Shown here piece after piece: positions 56,901 through 64,000 of a stretch of 64,000 nt of DNA. Source of the DNA: Corylus avellana (lineage: Eukaryota > Streptophyta > Magnoliopsida > Fagales > Betulaceae); contig NC_081551.1 in the NCBI RefSeq assembly GCF_901000735.1, positions 15,374,906 to 15,438,905 of the forward strand. The letters are read 5' to 3'. The first letter of the stretch is position 1; every line of letters begins with the position of its first letter. A program made the translations under genes and the position numbers. The notes beneath the pieces were generated by a model. The model searched no databases. It was not told where the DNA came from and worked only from the letters and a program-made list of their open reading frames with translations.

Positions 56901-59900
56901 GACCTATCAACTCACCCCCAAGAGTGATGTTTACTCATTTGGTGTTTTACTTATAGAGATTCTGACAAGCCACCGTCCTGTGGATTTGAAGAGATCTGTT
57001 GAAGAGCGGGTGACACTTAGATGGGTAAGCTTATTTTCCATTCCATTTACAAGTTCTTTTATTTGGGGCAGTTGTGGCTAATTATCAAGTGATGTGGTAT
57101 CTTAGCTTATTCTTAGAAGATGGGATAATCTTCAAGAGACCTGCAATGGTATCCCAATTTGATGGAGTGAAAGTAATGGAAACCTCCTTTGTTGACACCA
57201 AAATTAGATGACCCTGTCTCGCTCTTAATTGATTCTTGATATGGCTGTAACTTAGGCGAAAATATGCTGGGTGGATATCAATCTGAAATTAACTCCAACT
57301 GTGTGCTTTGGATGTGTATAAAAGTTGTAAATTCGGGTGTTAGTGGACTTGACAAGGCCAAGTCCTGACTTCTGGGTGATTGGCTAAGAAATGATTCAAA
57401 CATTTTTCAAACTCAATAATTTCACCCCTTGAGGCAACAAATTTATAGCCCTTATTTGTGGACAAGTTTCATAGGCTATATGTTATAATCGGGATTTGAC
57501 TACATTGTCATGGGTATGAGGAAGGCATGCAACGGATGGGAAGGCATGCCATGGATGGGATAAGGTGTCAAACAGTGGCTGTAAAAGGCATTGTAACCTG
57601 CGTGTTGATCTTGGCACAATATCCACCTGCATTAGGAAAGCGTGCAGTAAGACATTTTGAGTTGGTGCTCAAGAGAGTACAAGAAGTGGCTCTACCATGT
57701 GCCTGTGGAGCGACAACTCAACACTCAGGGAACAGTTCGGGCATAACACTAGCAGGCTACTGGCTTAAGCATGTTGGTAGGCAGTATGTGTGCCATGCAA
57801 CCGTACAAGGGTAAGGGTGTAGCCAAGTACAGGCCAAGGTGCGATGCAGTGGGACTTACGCATGCTGAGGGTAGCATGCTCTGCAAGGCACCCATGCAAT
57901 CTCTTGGGCCCAGGCTTATCAGCTGGTCAGGGGTGTGGCACATGAAGGTGTTATTATGTGTGTTTAACGCTAGATGTTGGTGCTGACCATATGCTGGATG
58001 ATTGTGGGTTGACTTGTGCATGATCGGCCTTTGGTTCAATATAGCTGGTGATGCTTACTTGTAGTGGTACGCTTGAACAAGTATTGATAGAGGCCAAACC
58101 CTCCATCGTGTGTAAGGATCAAGAGCAGACATGGACAAGTTGTTAATAGTTAGGCAACAGATGGGCCCATAGTTGATCCCCTCCATGAAATTATCCATAG
58201 TTGAATTAAAGTTATAAAATAAAACTGTCACTTTAATTCACTCTCTCAATCCTTAAGTATTCGATTTGATATTTTGATTATTCTTATACTCTTGAAATCA
58301 TATTTTGTTTAGTACATTTAGTTTTAGAGTTGGTACATTTAATTTTAGTACTCCTTCCTAAAACACTTTGGCTAAAGAGTCCGAATAATCAACTCTCATT
58401 AAATTTATTTCAAGGGGATATTTCATGTTGATTTGATTAAATCAAAGGATTATGGATTTCATCTTGAGGAGTGGTGTTCCCACAATGCTACATGTGATCA
58501 TCCAATATACCGAAATTTTGACCGTGAAAGATCTCACTCCTAAATATAAAAAAGTGACCTCTACTTCACATTTGAGTTCACATTCATCTTAGGATTTAGA
58601 GTCAATGCTATAAGCAGATGTGAGTTCAAGTTATTCATTTTCAAAGTAATTATAATAGAATAACAACTCACGTGGTCCATTCAGTGCATTGTCACTACAT
58701 CAACACATCAATCAAAAGTCTCTACTTCCATGATCATGATTAATATGTTATAATCTTATCAAGTGGAATGCCCAATTTCATTACTAACTACGAACTATAG
58801 TTTATAAGTTACAAGGTTTATGGTTTAGATCTTCTAAGTAATCCGATTAACACACTTTAAATCTTATTCAATATAACTTAAGGACATAATGGAGGAGGTG
58901 CATTGGAGGTTGAAATCTAGGGTCTTGTGGCTTAAGGAGGGTGACAAGTGCACAAAGTTTTTTTTTCACAAAATGGCTAACTCCAATAGTAGAAGGAACA
59001 CCATTGACTCCTTGTTGATTGATGACACAATTCTACCAACCATTCGAAGATAAGCAACCACATTGTCTAGATTTATAAGGAGTTGTTTACCGAGCAATGC
59101 AATTGGAGGTCCGTGGTGGACAGTCTTTCCTTTGATTCTATTGATGAGGCTAAGTCCAGTTGGTTGGAGAGAGAGAGAGTTTGAGGAAAGGGAGGTGTGG
59201 GAGGTTGTGAATGCAATGAATGGTGACAAGGCACCGGGCCCTGATGGTTACTCTATGGTGTTCTTCCAAGCTTGTTGGGTTGTTCTAAAAGAGGACAACA
59301 TGAAGGTCTTTTGTGAGTTTCATGCTAGAGGTAAGTTTGAGAGAAGCCTTAAATGCTAAGTTCCTCGCCCTTGTTCTGAAGATTCCAGGGGCTATCAACC
59401 CCAAGGACTTTTGCCCAATTAGTATGGTGGGTAGCATTTACAAGATTATTGCTAAGATTCTAGCGAACATGCTTAACATGGTGTTGGAGAAGATCATCTC
59501 TAAGTCATAAAATGCATTCAACTGAGGTAGGCAAATTCTAGATCCTATTCTTATTGCCAATGAATGCCTCGATAGCAAATTGAGATCTGGAGAACCGGGG
59601 GTTATTTGTAAAATTGACTTAGAAAAAGCTTATGATCATGTTATTTGGGATTTTTTGTTGTACATGTTGAGAAGATGCGGGTTTTGGGGGAAGTGGTGCT
59701 CATGAATAGCTCATTCTATTTCCTCTGTGCAGTTCTCAATTTTGGTGAACGGCTCCCTCACAAGCTTTTTTGGCAACTCTCGTAGCTTGAGGCAAGGGAC
59801 CCTCTGTCTCCTTTGTTGTTATAGTGATAGAGGCGCTGGGTAGGATGATTTCAGTTGTTGTGAGTGGAGGATTGTTGTCTAGCTTCTTTGTGGAGACAGG

Positions 59901-61958
59901 GGTTGATATCTTTCATCTTCTGTTTGATGATGACACCTTGATTTTCTATGGACCGGCCGACCCGAATCATCTTCGCAATTTAAAGAGCTTGTTATGTTTT
60001 GTAGCAATGTCGAGTTTGAAGACGAACTTAGCCAATTTGAAATTGGTTCCTATGGGAAATGTTGGTAATGTAGCTGGGCTTGCTTGATTTTGGGTTGTGG
60101 GGTTGCATCTCTGCCTTTGAACTCTCTTGGTGTTCCATTGGGGGCATCCTATAAGGCCAAATATGGGACGATGATGTTGAGAAGATAGAATGTTTGTTGG
60201 CTAGTTGGAAAATGTTGTATTTGTCTATAGGTGGTAGGATTACCCTTATCAAGAGCACCGTATCCAACTTATTTGCGTACTTCATGTCCCTCTTTTCTCT
60301 TACTTCGAGTGTTGGAAACCGTATTGAGAAGTTCCAACATGATTTCTATTGGGGTGGGCTAGGCGAAGAATTCAAATATCACTTGGTGAGTTGGCCCAAG
60401 GTATGTGCGCCGATTTCTGAGGGAGGGTTGGAGATTAGGAACTTGTTGAGGTTCAATCATGCTCTCTTAGGTAAATGGCTTTGGCATTATAGGCTTTAGA
60501 GAGAGGTTTGATGGAGAGTGGTGGTAGACTCTAAATATGAAAGTTCATGAGGGTGGTGTTCTAATGAACCTGTTAGGGCGTATGGGGTGGGTTTATAGAA
60601 GAATATTAGGAGGGGTTGTGAGAAGTTCTGTAGTCACATCATATTTGAAGTGGGAGATAGCTCCAAGGTTAGATTCTGGCATGATATTTGGTATGGAAAT
60701 ATGGCCTTTAAAGATATCTTTACAGTTTTAATTGGTATTGCTTGTGCAAAGGATGCTCACAGTGTCATGGGTTGTCATGATGGTTTTTGTTCCCTTGAGA
60801 GGGTCCTTGGAGGACTAAGGTTCCGTTGAGGGTGTCCTTTTTTGTGTGGTCGACGGCCCTAGGGAAGATCCTTACCATGAACAATCTCCGGAAGTGACAC
60901 GTTATTTTGATTGATTAGTGTTATGTGTAAAAGGAATTGAGAGTCCGTGGACTATCTTCTTCTTCATTTTGAGGTTGTTTGTGCCATTTGGGATATTTCT
61001 TCAATCGATTTGGGTTGTCTTGGATTATGCCTAGACAAGTAGTCGATTTGTTTGCTTGTTAGTAGATACCAGCAACACTTTATAGTGCTGCTGTGTGGAA
61101 GTTGGTGCCTTTGTACCTTTTGTGGTTTTATGGAGGGAAATGAATTATAGGTGTTTTGAGAACACCACGAAAGGACTTTGAAGGAAATTAAGTCTTTATT
61201 TTTCAAAATTTTGTATCTTTGGATAGCTGCCTATGTTTCTCATTTGATAATTAGTTATCATGATTTTCTTGTTCTTTTTGCCCCTACTAGTTAGGTGGTT
61301 TCTCTTGTATACTTCTTGTGTATATGAGGGCGCCTTATACTTATAATGTTATCTTGATTAATTATCAAAAAAATAACTTAAGGACTACATATACATATAC
61401 GACGTAATATGCACTTGCTTAGAAAAAGTAAAGTAATATGCACTCTAGAAAAATAAACAACTTCATTTAATAAACCTAAATGTTATACAATAGGAATTTG
61501 GTTTTATGGCATAAACCCTAACAACTACAGCATAGATAGTAATTGTCAAAATGGTGCCTTTGCTAACAAAAGTCAAGAGACGCATGGCTGTACGACTACC
61601 CAATGGGTTAATCTTTTGACCATTGCTTCACTAAATGAAATTCTTTGGTTACTTTGTTTCTTGGTAATCCTCTCCAGCAGATTGATGTTACTGCTAGCAT
61701 TTTTCAAGTATTAATTGCTCAGATCATGTGAATTTGATATTGCAGGCCTTTAATAAGTACAGTGAAGGAAGAGTGGTGGAATTAGTGGATCCTTCAATGG
61801 AAGAAGTCGTAGATGCAGAGATACTCATGAAAATATTTTCTCTGGCATTCCAGTGTGCAGCACCGGTTCGAGCTGATCGCCCGGACATGAAATCAGTTGG
61901 AGAGCATTTGTGGGCAATAAGGGCGGACTACCTCAAGAGTGCAAGGAGAGGGCAATGA
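53966..61958 (+). CDS. CRCK3: CRCK3-like calmodulin-binding receptor-like kinase
   Basis: Coding exons: 53966-54251, 54397-54633, 54914-55179, 56016-56181, 56268-56357, 56726-57024, 61746-61958. All have GT-AG introns and the phases join to 518 residues (Arabidopsis CRCK3 has 510). It has a hydrophobic signal peptide (about 11-29), a short cysteine-containing N-terminal part, a transmembrane segment (133-155) with a basic stop-transfer stretch, and a kinase domain from about 230. Key residues are present: glycine loop GEGGFG (238-243), K259, E276, HRD with D356, DFG with D374, then [10 protein letters not shown]. The C-terminal '[18 protein letters not shown]' and 'LWAIRADYL' fit CRCK3. In Arabidopsis CRCK3 is watched by the SUMM2 immune receptor downstream of MEKK1-MKK1/2-MPK4. 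No damage in the frame. The last intron is 4721 bp and full of transposons. Confidence 0.9.
57480..58140. repeat. Unclassified repeat-like DNA in kinase intron 7
   Basis: A GC-richer stretch with local duplication 'gcatgcaacggatgggaag'/'gcatgccatggatggg' at about 57527-57556. Frames of 71-96 codons open on both strands without a domain. It is probably part of an LTR or other transposon, but no ends are seen. Confidence 0.35.
58445..61513 (-). mobile_element. Copia-type LTR-like repeat, copy 2, split by LINE
   Basis: 58445-58885 and 61386-61513 together match 48982-49611. The minus strand starts TGTTAGGGTTTATGCC at 61513. The LINE at 58886-61372 accounts for the interruption. Confidence 0.65.
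58886..61372 (+). mobile_element. 5'-truncated LINE inside the kinase intron
   Basis: It is bounded by a perfect 13-bp target duplication ATAACTTAAGGAC (58873-58885 and 61373-61385) and ends in a short A run. Decayed ORF2 pieces follow in order: a '[13 protein letters not shown]'-type stretch (about 58920), '[14 protein letters not shown]' (59220), '[20 protein letters not shown]' (59420), 'LFDDDTLIF' for the RT catalytic box (59925) and '[20 protein letters not shown]' (60390). Endonuclease and ORF1 are missing. It lies in the same direction as the kinase gene. Confidence 0.92.
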
Positions 61959-62512
61959 TCGAAGTTTCTGAGAGTCGTGTTTTGTAAATCAGTTGTGGTT
62001 TTTCTTCAGCTACCCCGTAAAGCATAATTTTCTTCCTTTGAAAAAAAGTTTCTTTTCTTTCTTCTTTTTTGCTCTTGCTTTATCCTTCATTCTTGGACCT
62101 ATGTTAGAATGTGTGTTATATTTCAACTTGTCATTGCAAAGCAGTGCCTTACTGTGAGGAGCATTGAAAGGAAAAAGGAAGGACATTTGCTTCTTCAACT
62201 TTCCTTTGCTGTCGTAAGAATCAATAACTAGTCTCGTGTAACACTTTGCAGGTAAAGCAGGCTTAAACAGCATTATAGACAAGGTTAGGTAGCACTATCA
62301 AAGCATCTTGTTAATATGGAGTTTTTGTGCATTTTCGATGCCGATGACGCATGCATCCTTATTTTTTGAAGTCTTTAGTATAAGGTTGGTTTTGGTTCGT
62401 GAGTTGGGAGTCTGTAGTTTGTAGATTTTGAAGTCTGTTTCAAGGTCTGTTTTCTGCATAATTGTATGGAGTTTTTGTTTGTGGTTATAAAATGATTCTT
62501 ATTCATCAAAAA
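61959..62512 (+). other. Kinase 3' UTR and flank
   Basis: Probable 3' UTR directly after the stop codon, with T-rich stretches and possible polyadenylation signals but no single clear site. About 62330-62512 ends in 'ttattcatcaaaaaaa', which resembles the 3' end of a LINE, so the transcript may end before that. Confidence 0.4.
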
Positions 62513-63895
62513 AAGGTGAAACATGCATCCTAGGAAAATGCAATGTCAAACTGCTCTAAACATAACCCAGTCTATCTATAGCAACTTGAATGCAAATACA
62601 CTGCACCTCACATTCAACTGTGCCCCGAAGACACGGTCGAAGCATGCCCGCCCCGTGCGCTTCTTTCACAACATGCTTCGGTCCCGAGTGTGATTTGAAT
62701 TTGGATATTGATTTTTATTGTTCCATAATTAAAGTATATTTGCAGCATATTTGAGTCTTTGTGAAACAAACGACAATGATCAAGCCACGAATCGATGGAA
62801 TGAATTGGTGACCAATGCATCTTTTGTTTACCAAACATTGAGCATTGTTTGTGTATGGATGGACGACCACCAACTCCTCCACTAATCTGTGCACTAATCT
62901 TTAAGATACATCTTTTATTTTATCCTAATCTATCTTATTTTATTTTAAATTTCCATAAAAATTTTAATAAAGTAATTAAAGTATGGATATGTAATACTTC
63001 GGTCCCATATTGGGAAAATGAGGTTTAATCCACATAAAGTTGATAGTTTATAAAGATAGCCATGAATGCTAAGTTTCACATTTCTTAGTTACTAGTTAAA
63101 ACTGTGTTTTATAATGAATTTTAAGAAAGCGCTCCAAATTGACTGGTCTTTTTAGGTTTATAGTGCATGTATGTTTAGCACTTTTGAAATACTTCAAAAA
63201 ATGAGTCTATTATTTAGAAGTGTAAATGACTCCGATTTATAGAGTCCAATGTTGGACACTAGGTAAATCATTTTTGTTTGGCACAAGATCACCCTCATTA
63301 ACAGGTGGAGTTCACATGAAAGTTTCAACAAGAAAAAATTATATACACAACCATCCTCTTTGTGGTAGCCACCAAATGGAAATTTCCATTTTGATAAGAT
63401 GATAATGGTACTAATTGGAAATATTTTTGAAAACTACTCTCTCTCTCAAACCCAATTCCTCCCTTCTGAACTCCCCATCAATGAAGCATACAGGAGGAGG
63501 GAGAAGCAGCCCTCTACCACTGCCTCTTCATCTCCGCCACGCATGCGCCCCTCCACGGACCTCTCCACCTCAGATCCATCATGAGTAGCCACTAGCCAGC
63601 TTCTTCATATGCGCCTCCCTCTCCACCAATGCATGTGGTACATGCGCTGTCCCGTGCGATGGTGTCCTGTTCCAACTCTTCCATCCAAGAGCCCATCTAC
63701 ATCTCCTTCCGTAATAAAGCAGGAATGGTTTTCTCTTTTGTCCAAAGCTTTTACCCATGTGACGGGAGGTTGCCCCTCTTTTTTTAATTATTTTATTTTA
63801 TTTTATACTTTTTTAATGCAAGGGTAAAACTATAATTTTTGGCAAAAAAAATTTATTTATATTTTATGGTATGGCCAAACTCCATCATTTTTTAG

Positions 63896-63933
<38 letters not shown>

Positions 63934-64000
63934 TAAAGTTCACCTAACCTTTTTAAACTGTCACTCCAATGCTAATTTATCCTCCAAACTACAAAAACAA
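62513..64000. other. Intergenic, no gene seen
   Basis: Mixed sequence. A frame of 61 codons at 63399 and one of 72 at 63609 are proline/serine-rich and lack domains. (AT)n lies at 63899-63931. The last 70 bp ('ggtaaagttcacctaac') resemble the terminus of a Mutator-like foldback element that continues past the window. Confidence 0.4.

Noticed and set aside
57527..58039. Opposing 95- and 96-codon ORFs in the kinase intron
   Set aside because: No domain is recognised, they overlap on both strands, and they lie within repeat-like DNA. They are not supported as genes.
1..64000. CRISPR arrays, bacterial operons or tRNA/rRNA genes
   Set aside because: The window is eukaryotic nuclear DNA. I saw no regularly spaced repeat array and no rRNA, and I could not establish a tRNA cloverleaf by eye; a covariance-model scan would be needed to exclude tRNAs.

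Overview
The window is nuclear DNA of a flowering plant, most likely a woody eudicot. The evidence is intron-rich plant genes (a calmodulin-binding receptor-like kinase, a NAC factor, an intronless PPR gene), AT-rich intergenic DNA and a dense, nested mix of plant transposons. Fagales would be my guess for the order, but only from repeat style, so with low confidence. Three 100-base N runs (427-526, 4890-4989, 6345-6444) show that the first 6.4 kb is stitched from small contigs.

Layout. 1-6344: three short contigs. Contigs 1 and 2 are near-identical inverted copies of parts of 25.6-28.5 kb, with a decayed Ty3/gypsy pol fragment between them. Contig 3 is a direct copy of 10.1-11.4 kb. 6445-15950: gene-poor DNA with a Mutator-like foldback element (9-bp target duplication) that carries a nested 1.8-kb solo LTR (5-bp target duplication), further foldback MITEs and a 55-codon unassigned ORF. 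15956-20030: a structurally complete but internally deleted Ty1/copia element with target duplication, LTRs, primer-binding site and gag remnant. 20885-21314: a hAT MITE. 22112-24622 (-): an intact PPR gene matching Arabidopsis At4g21300. 24973-25609: a PIF/Harbinger-type MITE. 25.6-28.5 kb: the second copy of the inverted duplication, with the 3' part of an unrecognised gene.

28877-32128 (-): a five-exon NAC gene with a degenerate N-terminal motif, an apparent internal exon duplication and a perfect 26-bp hairpin in intron 2. 32.8-41.4 kb: gypsy-type LTR, hAT, LINE and foldback remnants. About 41.76-47.38 kb: a nearly complete but broken L1-type LINE. It ends about 85 bp before the start codon of a truncated second NAC gene (47467-47598). 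47921-48973: a hAT element carrying the start of an EF-1alpha gene. 53966-61958 (+): a CRCK3-type receptor-like kinase, eight exons including one 5' UTR exon. Its last intron (4.7 kb) holds an LTR-like repeat split by a 5'-truncated LINE with a 13-bp target duplication. 62-64 kb: 3' flank and repeats.

The genes do not form one pathway. The kinase family is linked to immune signalling, the PPR family to organelle RNA processing, and NAC proteins to transcription. The main interest is how transposons copied, broke and displaced gene pieces: EF-1alpha in a hAT, NAC upstream sequence copied into an LTR, and a NAC gene cut to 43 codons.
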